Below, piece after piece: positions 34,848-43,820 of a stretch of 64,000 nucleotides of DNA (position 1 is its first letter; every line of letters starts with the position of its first letter). This DNA is from Bdellovibrionia bacterium (GTDB taxonomy: Bacteria; Bdellovibrionota; Bdellovibrionia; Bdellovibrionales; JAGQZY01), in NCBI GenBank assembly GCA_030424715.1, contig JAUHWH010000001.1, forward strand, positions 868,001 to 932,000, given 5' to 3'. Under the pieces are notes generated by a model. That model saw only the letters and a program-made list of their open reading frames with translations. It was not told the origin of the DNA and made no database searches. The position numbers and the translations under genes are program-made.

Positions 34848-37067
34848 CTAAATTTGAGACACAATACCGTTGAAGGTCTGGGAGGGCCGCATCAGTTGAC
34901 TGACCTTCTCAGTGTCAGGAAAGTAGTAGCCCCCCATGGTCACGGGGTCGCCTTGGATGTCATTGAGCTCATCAACAATCTTTGCCTCGTTCTCACTGAG
35001 CTGAGAGTGTACCTTCTTAAAATGCCGCTGGAGTTCAGCATCTTGCTCTTGTTCAGCCAGCGCTTGGGTCCAGTAAAGGGTGAGGTAAAAATGCGAACCG
35101 CGGTTATCGATCTCTTTGACCTTTCGAGATGGTGAGCGGTTGTTCTTCAAAAACCTTTCATTGGCTTCATGTAAACACTCAGCCAAGACTTTGGCCTTTT
35201 TATTATTATTTTTCTCGGCCAAATCTTCGATGGAAACGGCGAGCGCTAGAAACTCACCCAAAGAGTCCCAGCGGAGGTGATTTTCTTCGACAAACTGTTG
35301 CACGTGCTTGGGCGCGGATCCCCCCGCACCGGTCTCAAACAGTCCTCCCCCCGCCAGCAAGGGAACGATGGATAGCATTTTCGCACTGGTCCCAAGTTCG
35401 AGAATGGGGAACAAATCAGTCAGATAGTCTCTTAAAACGTTACCCGTCACCGATATGGTATCGAGCCCTTGTTTGACACGCTCTAAGGTTTTTTGGGTGG
35501 CCTGCTCCGGACTCATGATTTCAATATCGAGGCCACTGGTGTCGTGATCCTTGAGATAGGTTTCTACTTGAGAAATCAAGTTTGCGTCGTGGGCGCGGTC
35601 AGCACTGAGCCAAAAGTAGGCGGGTGTTTGGGTGGCCGCGGCGCGGGTCACAGCCAGTTTGACCCAATCTTTTATGGCCTCATCTTTGGTTTGGCACATT
35701 CGCCAGATGTCGCCTTTCTCAACCTTGTGCTCCATGATCGTCTCGCCACTGTCCGAGATCACTTTCACTGTTCCAGCGTCTTCGAGCCAAAAGGTCTTGT
35801 CGTGGGATCCATACTCCTCAGCTTTCTTAGCCATCAATCCCACATTAGCCACACTGCCCATGGTGGTCGGGTCGAAGGCGCCATTGGCTTTGCAAAAGTC
35901 TATGGTCACTTGATAGATTGAAGCATAGCAACGATCGGGAATGACCGCTTTCATGTCCTGTTGTTTGCCGTCTTTGTTCCACATCTGTCCACTGGCTCGG
36001 ATAGCCGCAGGCATAGAGGCATCAATGATAACATCACTGGACACATGCAAGTTGGTGATCCCCTTGTCGGAGTCGACCATGGCTAGGTCGGGTCCGGATT
36101 CATAGCAGTCTTCAATGGATTGTAAGATTTTATCACGGGTCGCAGTCGGTAGAGTCTCGATTTTACCAAGTAGATCACCGAGGCCGTAGCGGGAGTCAAC
36201 GCCGGCAGCATCGAGGTCTTTTGCAAACTCTCTAAAAACGGGAGCAAAGTAGGCCTCTACGGCTTGGCCAAAGATGATCGGGTCTGAAACCTTCATCATT
36301 GTTGCTTTGAGGTGAACTGAAAACAACACGCCTTGCTTTTTAGCGTCGGCCACTTGTTCAACAAGAAAAGACTTAAGATCTTTTTGGCTCATCACAGAGG
36401 CATCAATGATTTCCTTGGGCATGAGAGCCAGCCCCGTCTTGAGTTTCTCAGTTGCGCCGTCGTCTTTGAGCAATACGATGTCAACCGTCGTCGCCTTATC
36501 CATAATTGCCGACTTTTCACTGCCGAAAAAATCACCTTGGTTCATACTGGCCACATGGGTTTTCGAAGAGGAACTCCATTCCCCCATGCTGTGAGGATTG
36601 TCTTTGGCAAAAGTCTTTACCGCTTTGGCGACTCGGCGGTCGGAGTTGCCTTCCCGAAGAACGGGATTGACGGCACTTCCTAAAACTTTGGCATACTTGT
36701 CTTTCACCAATTGGTCTTGGTCGGTTTGGGGGTCTTCGGGGTAGCCGGGGACAGCGAACCCTTTGCCTTGAAGCTCAGCAATGGTTTTTTTCAGTTGAGG
36801 AACCGAGGCGCTGATGTTCGGCAGTTTCACGATGTTGGCTTGTGGAGTTTTCGCGAGCTCCCCCAGCTCCGCAAGAGCATCAGGTTTTTGTTGTTCCGGG
36901 GGGAGTGAGTCAGAGAACTGAGCCAAGATTCGAGCGGCCAAAGATATGTCTTTGAGCTCCATCGTGATCCCGGCGTGTTGGGTGAATTTTTCAACAATAG
37001 GCAGTAGGGAGTGGGTGGCTAAGGCCGGGGCTTCATCCGTTTTGGTATAAACAATTTTTCCAGACAT
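34848..37067 (-). CDS. icd: Monomeric NADP-dependent isocitrate dehydrogenase
   Basis: 739 residues, the size of monomeric IDH and far larger than the homodimeric type. Recognisable pieces: [20 protein letters not shown] at the start, [37 protein letters not shown] (about 350), [16 protein letters not shown] (about 485), and the tail [24 protein letters not shown]. It makes 2-oxoglutarate and NADPH in the TCA cycle. GGAG upstream of the ATG. The apaG gene lies upstream on the same strand, 96 bp away, and the rhodanese gene 84 bp downstream. Confidence 0.97.
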   Translation of the reverse strand: MSGKIVYTKTDEAPALATHSLLPIVEKFTQHAGITMELKDISLAARILAQFSDSLPPEQQKPDALAELGELAKTPQANIVKLPNISASVPQLKKTIAELQGKGFAVPGYPEDPQTDQDQLVKDKYAKVLGSAVNPVLREGNSDRRVAKAVKTFAKDNPHSMGEWSSSSKTHVASMNQGDFFGSEKSAIMDKATTVDIVLLKDDGATEKLKTGLALMPKEIIDASVMSQKDLKSFLVEQVADAKKQGVLFSVHLKATMMKVSDPIIFGQAVEAYFAPVFREFAKDLDAAGVDSRYGLGDLLGKIETLPTATRDKILQSIEDCYESGPDLAMVDSDKGITNLHVSSDVIIDASMPAAIRASGQMWNKDGKQQDMKAVIPDRCYASIYQVTIDFCKANGAFDPTTMGSVANVGLMAKKAEEYGSHDKTFWLEDAGTVKVISDSGETIMEHKVEKGDIWRMCQTKDEAIKDWVKLAVTRAAATQTPAYFWLSADRAHDANLISQVETYLKDHDTSGLDIEIMSPEQATQKTLERVKQGLDTISVTGNVLRDYLTDLFPILELGTSAKMLSIVPLLAGGGLFETGAGGSAPKHVQQFVEENHLRWDSLGEFLALAVSIEDLAEKNNNKKAKVLAECLHEANERFLKNNRSPSRKVKEIDNRGSHFYLTLYWTQALAEQEQDAELQRHFKKVHSQLSENEAKIVDELNDIQGDPVTMGGYYFPDTEKVSQLMRPSQTFNGIVSQI

Positions 37068-37163
37068 CAGGTCTCCAATTTGAAGACTGTAATATAGCGG
37101 ACCGACCAGCTAAGAGAAAGCAACCGTGTTCCAATTTTCGCGGAGAGGCGCCTTGCCAACGGC

Positions 37164-37556
37164 TTATTGAAGAATGGCGTCTTGGCGGAGGAAAAACAGC
37201 GGAACTTTCACTTCAAATTCATTGTTCTCTGCATCGACAAAGGTGAAAGCTCCTCGCATATTTCCGGTGGGGGTACTGAGGGGGCAAAAGCTCGAGTACT
37301 GAAAGTTTTCAGAAGGAGCCAGGGAGGGCTGTTCGCCAATCACACCGTCGCCTTGAACCTCTTCTTTGTTGCCGTTGCCATCCATGATGATCCAGTGCCG
37401 TCTCAAAAGTTGGCAGGTGGAACTGGAGTGGTTAGTGATCGAAACATTATAGGTATAAAGATGTTTGTCGTTAAACTGAGTTTGATCCGGTACAAAAATA
37501 GGGACGACTTCCACCTCGATATTATGGGTGGTTTGTCTGTAAGTATTTTCCATCAT
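37164..37556 (-). CDS. apaG: ApaG domain protein
   Basis: 130 residues from ATG 37556, preceded by AAAGGTGA; the extra 47 residues in the longer frame are not ApaG-like. The fibronectin/Ig-like ApaG fold is seen in YNVSITNHSSSTCQLLRRHW, DGVIGEQPSLAPSENFQY and TGNMRGAFTF, matching ApaG and the FBXO3 C-terminal domain. ApaG is a small beta-sandwich of unknown biochemical role, sometimes linked to metal resistance or ApaH. Confidence 0.93.
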   Translation of the reverse strand: MMENTYRQTTHNIEVEVVPIFVPDQTQFNDKHLYTYNVSITNHSSSTCQLLRRHWIIMDGNGNKEEVQGDGVIGEQPSLAPSENFQYSSFCPLSTPTGNMRGAFTFVDAENNEFEVKVPLFFLRQDAILQ

Positions 37557-37696
37557 TGCTTCACCTTTGGGCAAAGTTATCAATCCCGAGTTTGAAAGTA
37601 AAGAAAAGATAAAGGGGTGGGGGCGAATAGATGTTGGGTGGGGACCGGCTTCTGTCGTAAGTGGACGGGCCAGGTTCACCAGTCGGGCTTTGGGCA

Positions 37697-37727
37697 AAAA
37701 AAAACCTGGCTCATTGAACCAGGCTTT
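37697..37727 (-). terminator. Rho-independent terminator of the cold-shock gene
   Basis: On the minus strand CCTGG / CCAGG form a stem with a 9-nt loop, followed by a run of nine T residues, 26 nt past the cold-shock stop. Confidence 0.88.
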
Positions 37728-37752
37728 CGTATCTCAATTAAGAGAGTGATTT

Positions 37753-37950
37753 TTAGTTATCAGTAACTGAGACTTTAAGAGCACAGGGGCCTTTGTTCCC
37801 TTCACCAACTTCAAACTCAACGCTGTCGCCATCTTTTGGCTCCATACCTTGAACTTCAGAGATGTGGAAGAAAATGTCATTGCCATTATCTTGTGTAATA
37901 AAACCGAAACCTTTTGTGCTGTTAAAAAACTTAACTTTACCTGTACTCAT
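37753..37950 (-). CDS. Cold-shock protein (CspA family)
   Basis: 65 residues, the standard size. GKVKFFNSTKGFGFI (RNP1-type) and DIFFHISEVQG (RNP2-type) are the nucleic-acid-binding strands of the cold-shock beta-barrel. It binds single-stranded RNA/DNA and unwinds mRNA structure. AAAGGAAT lies upstream of the ATG, and a strong terminator downstream indicates a monocistronic transcript. Its 5' region is 216 bp long and A/T-rich, allowing a long leader as in other csp genes. Confidence 0.97.
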   Translation of the reverse strand: MSTGKVKFFNSTKGFGFITQDNGNDIFFHISEVQGMEPKDGDSVEFEVGEGNKGPCALKVSVTDN

Positions 37951-38166
37951 TTGTATTCCTTTATTCTTAAAAAAAATTCGTTACATCCCGCTAAAAAAAC
38001 AACTTTTAGAGCAGAATATTGAAAGGTTTATCGCTTGTGTGCTCGAAAGGCAAGTTTGCAGTGAGCCGGGGGGCTTTTTTTGGGGAAAAGTCTAGAATCC
38101 CCTGGATTTTCGACTCAGATCCAACCTGTTCCTCTTGGGGCTGTTTAGCTTTGTAATTGTACCAAC

Positions 38167-39084
38167 TTACAACTGTTTTACCTTCTGCCTGGATTCGAAG
38201 AAGGTCCAAACCAGGCCAGTGATGAAGGTGAAATTATCCTCTGTTTCCACTAGCGGGCTATGGCGATTGGCGGCCCAGGCCAGATTTCTCCAAGAGGTGC
38301 CACCAAAGATAAAAAGTCGATTGTTGATCCGATGCCCCAGTCCAATGGACATGGAGCGTTCAACAAGTCCGGACCGAGCGTGAAACTGCGGGCGGGTTGC
38401 CGTCTGAAACTGTGGGCTAACATTGTAGAAGAACTGATTGTAGCGGGCCGAGCCAAATTCAAAACTTAAGGTCGAGAACAGGGTGAGCTGAGATCTTTGC
38501 CATTGGTACCAGTAGTTTAAGGTGGGCTCAAGAGAGTAGCCCTCGGCGCGAAATAAGTTGTTGAAGCTAAACTTCGAGGAGAAGACCGCTCGCGTAGCGA
38601 AGCTTAAATTCAATTTTTGATTGGGCTTGTCGGTCAGAAACCGAAACAACAAACGGGGACCAATGGCGACAATTCCGTCGAGATTGGGCATGCCCGCTCG
38701 AGCCGAATTGCCCTCCGAGTTGACCGGAAAGTTAAATCCAAAGCTGAGTCCAACTTCATGCCGCTTCGACGAGATCAGGCGGGCTCGGGTCCCTTCGTCG
38801 TCGGCCCTTAGGTACTCCCCTCGGTAGATATAATAAGGAAACGGCACCACTCGAATCCGCGTGTTTTTAGAACCAGAGTAGTCGGGCACATTAAGCGCGA
38901 TTAGTCCGGCGCCGATTTCGTATTGTGGTGGTGCTTCAGAAAGCAAATTTTGGCTGACTTGCGCTGCCGCAAAGGAACTTTGTAAAACACAGGCAAACAA
39001 CATTACCCAGGCGCTGAACAGGGGCCTGTGAACAGATTCGTTGTTGGGTGGAGCAGTCCCCGGCGTTGGTTTACATTTGAACAT
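38167..39084 (-). CDS. MipA/OmpV-family outer-membrane protein
   Basis: 305 residues from ATG 39084, which overlaps the upstream bestrophin-like gene by 14 nt; ATG 39003 would give a shorter N-terminus with the hydrophobic core MLFACVLQSSFAAA. The signal ends at FAAAQ. PPQYEIGAGLIALNVPDYSGS is the family hallmark, followed by alternating strands (VVPFPYYIYRGEYLRA, GLSFGFNFP, FIFGGTSWRNL). A beta-barrel of about 12 strands is likely. MipA proteins scaffold murein enzymes or form porins; which applies is unknown. Confidence 0.85.
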   Translation of the reverse strand: MFKCKPTPGTAPPNNESVHRPLFSAWVMLFACVLQSSFAAAQVSQNLLSEAPPQYEIGAGLIALNVPDYSGSKNTRIRVVPFPYYIYRGEYLRADDEGTRARLISSKRHEVGLSFGFNFPVNSEGNSARAGMPNLDGIVAIGPRLLFRFLTDKPNQKLNLSFATRAVFSSKFSFNNLFRAEGYSLEPTLNYWYQWQRSQLTLFSTLSFEFGSARYNQFFYNVSPQFQTATRPQFHARSGLVERSMSIGLGHRINNRLFIFGGTSWRNLAWAANRHSPLVETEDNFTFITGLVWTFFESRQKVKQL

Positions 39085-40117
39085 CGTGGGTCTGAGCGAG
39101 AGGGGCGGGGATCTCGGACGCATTGAACTGCTGGAGAAGGTCAATTTCAATACCGCGAGCAATCGTCGAGATGGGGACATCGTTGGGCGAACCTTCAAAG
39201 GGGTTTTCACCGGCGCGCCCAATGCGCTCCATAGTATGAAAGACCCAGGAGACAATGGCTACAAAGGGGATCGCCGCCCAAACCATGAAGGACGCACTAC
39301 CAGGGACAACCTCGTTGAGTCGTTTCGCGATCTCCCCGAATTCGGGAACGATCCCAAAGGGTACTAGCGCTAAAAACATCCAAATGAAAAGATGGCTGAT
39401 GGTGGCGTATTGCCGAGGGTAGGGAAAGTTTTTTATTCGCTCGGACTTTCCCTGTAAGGTAAACATTTCCTCGATGATTCTCTCGAGTTCAAGAAACGAA
39501 AACTCCCACAGCAGGCCCTGTTCTTTCAATTTGCGAAGATGTCTTGATTGTAAAAACAGAAGAGTGGTCGCTTTATTGTCTTTCGAGAGAACATATTCCA
39601 GCTCTTTTGTGGAAAGATGATCCGTAAGCTCTTGTTGCAATGTCAAGCGAACCTCTTGCACGTTCACTTTGTCTTTCCATTCTCGGTCGGGTTTTTGAAC
39701 GGCGACGTTCTCCCAAGAGCGGGGCTGCCTCATGCTATGGCGAAGAGCGGTGAGCCAGGCAATATGACGATGCACTAAGGTGAGATGAGTCTCTTTGATA
39801 GCCCCTTTGTCGTTTTCTTTTTCAGAACGCACCATATCTTGGACTTTTACGGCCCAAGTGCGAGAGGCGTTGACGATGCCCCCCCAAATTTTGCGAGCCT
39901 CCCAAATGCGCCCGTAGGCCGCGTTGTTTTGAAAGCCGATTAAGAAGGCGACGGCGGTACCGATCAAAGCAAGGGGTGTCCAGGGTACATGGAGAGCGTG
40001 AAACCCCAGGCCTTCGTAGATAAAAGTCACCAGTGCGGCGTAGGCAAAAAACAGCAGCAGTTCTCGGCGGGTCCAAAGTAAAACTTCACGGATGGAGTAT
40101 CGTTTTTTTACGAGCAT
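39071..40117 (-). CDS. Bestrophin-family (YneE/UPF0187) chloride channel-like protein
   Basis: 348 residues from ATG 40117, AAAGGA upstream. N-terminal RYSIREVLLWTRREL and GTAVAFLIGFQNNAAYGRIWEARKIWGGIVNASRTW are the bestrophin signature. The C-terminal part repeats helices (ISHLFIWMFLALVPFGIVP, then IPFVAIVSWVFHTMERIG), and NPFEGSPNDVPI is the conserved bestrophin NPFG/E segment. Forms pentameric anion (or cation) channels in bacteria. The downstream MipA-like gene overlaps it. Confidence 0.92.
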   Translation of the reverse strand: MLVKKRYSIREVLLWTRRELLLFFAYAALVTFIYEGLGFHALHVPWTPLALIGTAVAFLIGFQNNAAYGRIWEARKIWGGIVNASRTWAVKVQDMVRSEKENDKGAIKETHLTLVHRHIAWLTALRHSMRQPRSWENVAVQKPDREWKDKVNVQEVRLTLQQELTDHLSTKELEYVLSKDNKATTLLFLQSRHLRKLKEQGLLWEFSFLELERIIEEMFTLQGKSERIKNFPYPRQYATISHLFIWMFLALVPFGIVPEFGEIAKRLNEVVPGSASFMVWAAIPFVAIVSWVFHTMERIGRAGENPFEGSPNDVPISTIARGIEIDLLQQFNASEIPAPLAQTHDVQM

Positions 40118-40129
40118 CAATGGGTCCTT

Positions 40130-40145
40130 TTGTATTTTAATACAA
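40130..40145. promoter_or_regulatory. Inverted repeat upstream of the bestrophin-like gene
   Basis: TTGTATT-TT-AATACAA, a 7+2+7 perfect inverted repeat, ends 13 nt before the ATG. Its size suits a dimeric repressor site. No regulator is next to it. Confidence 0.35.
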
Positions 40146-40399
40146 TTGTAAGAAACAATCTCTGCCTCTGTCTAGGCTAGGAATAAAAAGCAGGGTGAGG
40201 CCATTGTTTGCCGTCATAGGGGGCAATTGGGAACCCCGGGGAGAAAAGATTTAACCTTGCGATGGCTTGAGGGGGTCTTAGAAAAGAGCGGGGACGATTA
40301 TGGCAACCACGCTGTGCTCTTTGAGGATAACGCGTCACGCACCCCTTTCTTGTTAGACTAAAAATAGATAAACAGCAGATTGTCTTGGGGGAGATTTTG

Positions 40400-41656
40400 G
40401 TGCGATGGCAATTGCTTTTATGTGTTTTCTTAATCGCCTCGGGGCGTGGCGCCAAGGCGCAAGGCTATCAGACCTCAGGTCTCTCTCCCATCGAGTCCAC
40501 TTTTAGTTACATTACCCTCAATGGCCCAAAAGGGAAAAAATACTACGCGGGCGAAAACCTGGGTTTGTCATTACCCGAAAGCTATCACGGAGAAAATCGC
40601 TATCGTTTTCGGCTGTATAAGCACAAGCGCCCCGCTCCGTTGGTATTCTTGAACGTGGGGTTGGGTGGCAAGCCGAACTCGCGAGCCAGTCGGTATTTGG
40701 CGAACCTTATGTATGGCTGGGGTTATCATGTTGTGGTGCTTGGCTCCACCTTTAGTGATGAGTTTGCTGCGCTGGCTGCTGAGTCTGCTTATGTCGGTCA
40801 AGCGTCTGTGGATGCTCACAGTCTATACACTAAGCTAGTCTCTCTAAAGTCGGGACTGCTTGGGCAGGGATTGCAGGTGACCCAGTGGGGGTTGGCAGGG
40901 TTCTCGTTTGGCGCTTTGGTTTCTGGGCATATGGCTCGTTTGGATAAGCGCTGGGGACATTTTAATTTCTCTAAAGTTGTTTTGATTAACCCACCAGTCG
41001 ATTTGTTAAAAGGCCTGCGGAAATTAGATGAATTTTATGGTGTTTTCGCAAAAAACAGCATGGCCCATAAGGTAAAAATTATTAGCCGGCTCAACACCTA
41101 CTACGGTTTGATGCAGCAGGCGAAATTTGATCCCCTGGTTCATGCCAAGGCGTTGAAGCAGTCAGGTCTTACCCAAAGTGACATTAGTGGGTTGGTTGGG
41201 CGTCTCTTTCGGGGTGCTCTTGGCGATGTGGTGTTTTTCTCCCAAGAGATTCATGATCTCGGTGTTTTGCCTAAACACCCCGTGCAAAGGCGCAAGGCTT
41301 CTAAAAGAATGGGATTTGAAGAATACGTGGGACAACTGATCAGTCGGTATTTACGAAATACGCCTGAGGGTATCAAGCTGTGGCGTCGGTTTTATGGTTC
41401 AGGTGGCTTTTCTATGGATAAGCTGAATAGTTTAAATGGTGCCCACGGGCTGGCTTCAATTTTTCGAAACGACCATCGGATTACTGTCTTGCACAACGCC
41501 GATGACTTTTTAATCGATCGAGCGGATATCCGTTTTTTGCGAGAAAACTTGGGCTCGCGATTGATTCTTTTTCCGGAAGGCGGCCACCTGGGCAACCTGT
41601 GGAATCCGAGTTTTCAGCAGAGGCTCGCCGAGCAGTGGCGCCTTGCTTTTCAATAA
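40400..41656 (+). CDS. Secreted alpha/beta-hydrolase-like protein
   Basis: 418 residues from GTG 40400 (GGGGGAG 6 nt upstream). Signal peptide 1-21 (RWQLLLCVFLIASGRGAKA). Core: strand PAPLVFLNVGLGG, nucleophile elbow GLAGFSFGALVSG (Ser near 170), Asp in VLHNADDFLI and His in PEGGHLGNLW. The long helical insertion (about 200-330) may form a lid. Substrate unknown. It stands next to a secreted S9 peptidase on the same strand, with a 69-bp gap. Confidence 0.8.
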   Translation: MRWQLLLCVFLIASGRGAKAQGYQTSGLSPIESTFSYITLNGPKGKKYYAGENLGLSLPESYHGENRYRFRLYKHKRPAPLVFLNVGLGGKPNSRASRYLANLMYGWGYHVVVLGSTFSDEFAALAAESAYVGQASVDAHSLYTKLVSLKSGLLGQGLQVTQWGLAGFSFGALVSGHMARLDKRWGHFNFSKVVLINPPVDLLKGLRKLDEFYGVFAKNSMAHKVKIISRLNTYYGLMQQAKFDPLVHAKALKQSGLTQSDISGLVGRLFRGALGDVVFFSQEIHDLGVLPKHPVQRRKASKRMGFEEYVGQLISRYLRNTPEGIKLWRRFYGSGGFSMDKLNSLNGAHGLASIFRNDHRITVLHNADDFLIDRADIRFLRENLGSRLILFPEGGHLGNLWNPSFQQRLAEQWRLAFQ

Positions 41657-41725
41657 AGAGTTGATACTTTGGGGCCTTGTTAAGAACCCGCGTCCCCTTG
41701 GGTCGTGTAAACAAAGGATCTCAAA

Positions 41726-43609
41726 ATGCTTAGAACGCTTTTTTTCGCGGGAGCTCTCGTGGCTCTACTTTCTGGATGTGCGTCGTCCAATAAATCAGAT
41801 TTAAAAGTCAGTTTTGACGAGTTTCAAAAAATACTGTCTCCACGCTCGACTGTTGTGATGGAGGGGCAGCAGGCTCTCTTGTTGGTGATGGCCCGACCCG
41901 GAGATGCCTACCCAAAGGTTTACCGCTACGACATTAAGGATAAAAAGTTTACCATGGTTTACGACCACGGTCAGAGCGTTGGATCTTTAGTGGAAAGTCG
42001 AACAGGGAAACGTCTTTTTCTCCACATCGATGAAAAGGGTGACGAGAACTACAAGATTTATGAGTTTGACCCGATCACTTATAAGGCCAAGCTTTTGTTC
42101 GGAAAAGACAAACGCCAAACTTACGTTGTGAACACCGATGAAACCGATAAAAACCTCTTTTTTGTTTCAAACTATGAAAACAAAGCGATCTATTCAGTTT
42201 ATAAAATGGATTTAAAATCTCAAAAAACCACGAGATTAAGTGACGGCAAGACCAATTTGATGGGTGCCCTCGTGTCTCCTGATGGCTCTTGGGTTGTGGC
42301 GTCTCGCTACCTTAGTAACAATGAGAATCAATTGTTTCTGATCAACCCGAATACTAAAAAAACAAAACTGTTTTTTAGAAAAAAGAATTCCACCTTCGAA
42401 CCGGCTTTTATCGACTTTAAAACCATGAGCCTTTACGGTAATACTGATTATAAAAGAGATCGTACCGGTTGTGCCAAAATTCCGTTCAACAAGCCGAATC
42501 AAGTTTATTATGTGAAAGAAGAGAAAAACAAAGACGTTCGTTGCGGCTACGGCGAGTGGTCGAAGTTGTATTATATCTCGAAGTCCTTCAATGGGAGAAG
42601 TGATTTAACCTTTTATAAAAAGATGTTCGCTGACCCGATCGAGGTGCCTCAGCTTCTGAACAATCAGACGGTGAGAGCGATTTTCTACGATAGAAAAACC
42701 GGAAAAATGTTGTTAAAGTATTCGGCCGCCAACAGCCCAGGGTCTTTGTATTGGTTTGATATTAAGAACAATCAAACCAGCCAAGTGCTTGATTACAACC
42801 GATCCAGTATTCCCCAATCGGCTCTAGCCACATCTTATGACTTTGAATATGAAAGTTTTGATGGCCTCAAGATCCATGGAATTCTATATGCTAAAGAGGA
42901 TTGGAAAAAGTCGGGTAAAAAATACCCCTTGGTCGTGTGGCCTCACGGTGGTCCCGATTTTTATGAGAGTCATAACTACCGCAAGTGGTTTCAGTATCTG
43001 GCGTTGAATGATTTTGTCGTGTTTGCTCCCAACTTTAGAGGTTCTGCCGGATACGGTAAGAAGTTCGAAACTCTAAACGACAAAGACTGGGGCGGCGGTC
43101 ATATTAGAGATCTTGTCGAAGGTCGAAAAGCTGTGGAAAAGCTGGATTGGATTGACGAGAACAATGTCTTTATTTTTGGCGGTAGTTTTGGTGGATACTC
43201 CACCTTAGCCACAACAACCTTTCAGCCGAAAGCCTTTAAAGCGGCCGTTGGGGTGGTTGCCATTGGAAACCTGTTTACCTTTATGAAGTCGATCCCGCCA
43301 GATGAGGCATGGCAAGCTGAGTTCACCAGAGAAATCGGTGACCCGGTGAAGGATAAGAAATTGTATGAGGCCCGCTCACCGTTTTTTCACGTGGATAAAA
43401 TCCAAATCCCTCTGCAAATCTATCAGGCCGAAAATGACGTTCGTACGGTGAAAGCCGAGATGGACGATTTTGTTGCTGAAATGAAAAAGCAGGGCAAGCC
43501 TGTGGCATACACAGTTCTCAAAGACGTGGGGCATGGCCTGGCGCGACCCGAGGCGCAAAAGCAGGTGGCCGAGGGAGCGGTTCGCTTTTTTAAGTCCCAG
43601 ATAAAATAG
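41726..43609 (+). CDS. Prolyl oligopeptidase-family (S9) lipoprotein peptidase
   Basis: 627 residues. Lipobox LSGC (Cys18). Residues about 30-370 look like a beta-propeller with RYDIKDKKFTMVYDHGQS-type strands and SPDGSWVVASRY. The catalytic domain has WPHGGPDFYES (oxyanion region), GGSFGGYSTLA (Ser near 487), Asp in AENDVRT (near 570) and His in VGHGLA (near 603), the S9 order Ser-Asp-His. Acts on oligopeptides outside the cytoplasmic membrane. RBS AAGGAT. Confidence 0.93.
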   Translation: MLRTLFFAGALVALLSGCASSNKSDLKVSFDEFQKILSPRSTVVMEGQQALLLVMARPGDAYPKVYRYDIKDKKFTMVYDHGQSVGSLVESRTGKRLFLHIDEKGDENYKIYEFDPITYKAKLLFGKDKRQTYVVNTDETDKNLFFVSNYENKAIYSVYKMDLKSQKTTRLSDGKTNLMGALVSPDGSWVVASRYLSNNENQLFLINPNTKKTKLFFRKKNSTFEPAFIDFKTMSLYGNTDYKRDRTGCAKIPFNKPNQVYYVKEEKNKDVRCGYGEWSKLYYISKSFNGRSDLTFYKKMFADPIEVPQLLNNQTVRAIFYDRKTGKMLLKYSAANSPGSLYWFDIKNNQTSQVLDYNRSSIPQSALATSYDFEYESFDGLKIHGILYAKEDWKKSGKKYPLVVWPHGGPDFYESHNYRKWFQYLALNDFVVFAPNFRGSAGYGKKFETLNDKDWGGGHIRDLVEGRKAVEKLDWIDENNVFIFGGSFGGYSTLATTTFQPKAFKAAVGVVAIGNLFTFMKSIPPDEAWQAEFTREIGDPVKDKKLYEARSPFFHVDKIQIPLQIYQAENDVRTVKAEMDDFVAEMKKQGKPVAYTVLKDVGHGLARPEAQKQVAEGAVRFFKSQIK

Positions 43610-43820
43610 AGGGCTTCTGAGCCTGTTTTTTGACCGATTGGGGTGAATCTGCGCGAGTATGAGGAGCCCCTTAAAATATCTGAATTATTAAGAAAAATAA
43701 AAACCCAAAGCGTTTGACATATAGCGTAAAGTCACGATACATCTGTGCGTTCTTAGAGGGAGCCAGATCAATGGCAGTACCTCTTTTCAAGCTCAATATA
43801 GAATTGAGAGAGGACGCTAT

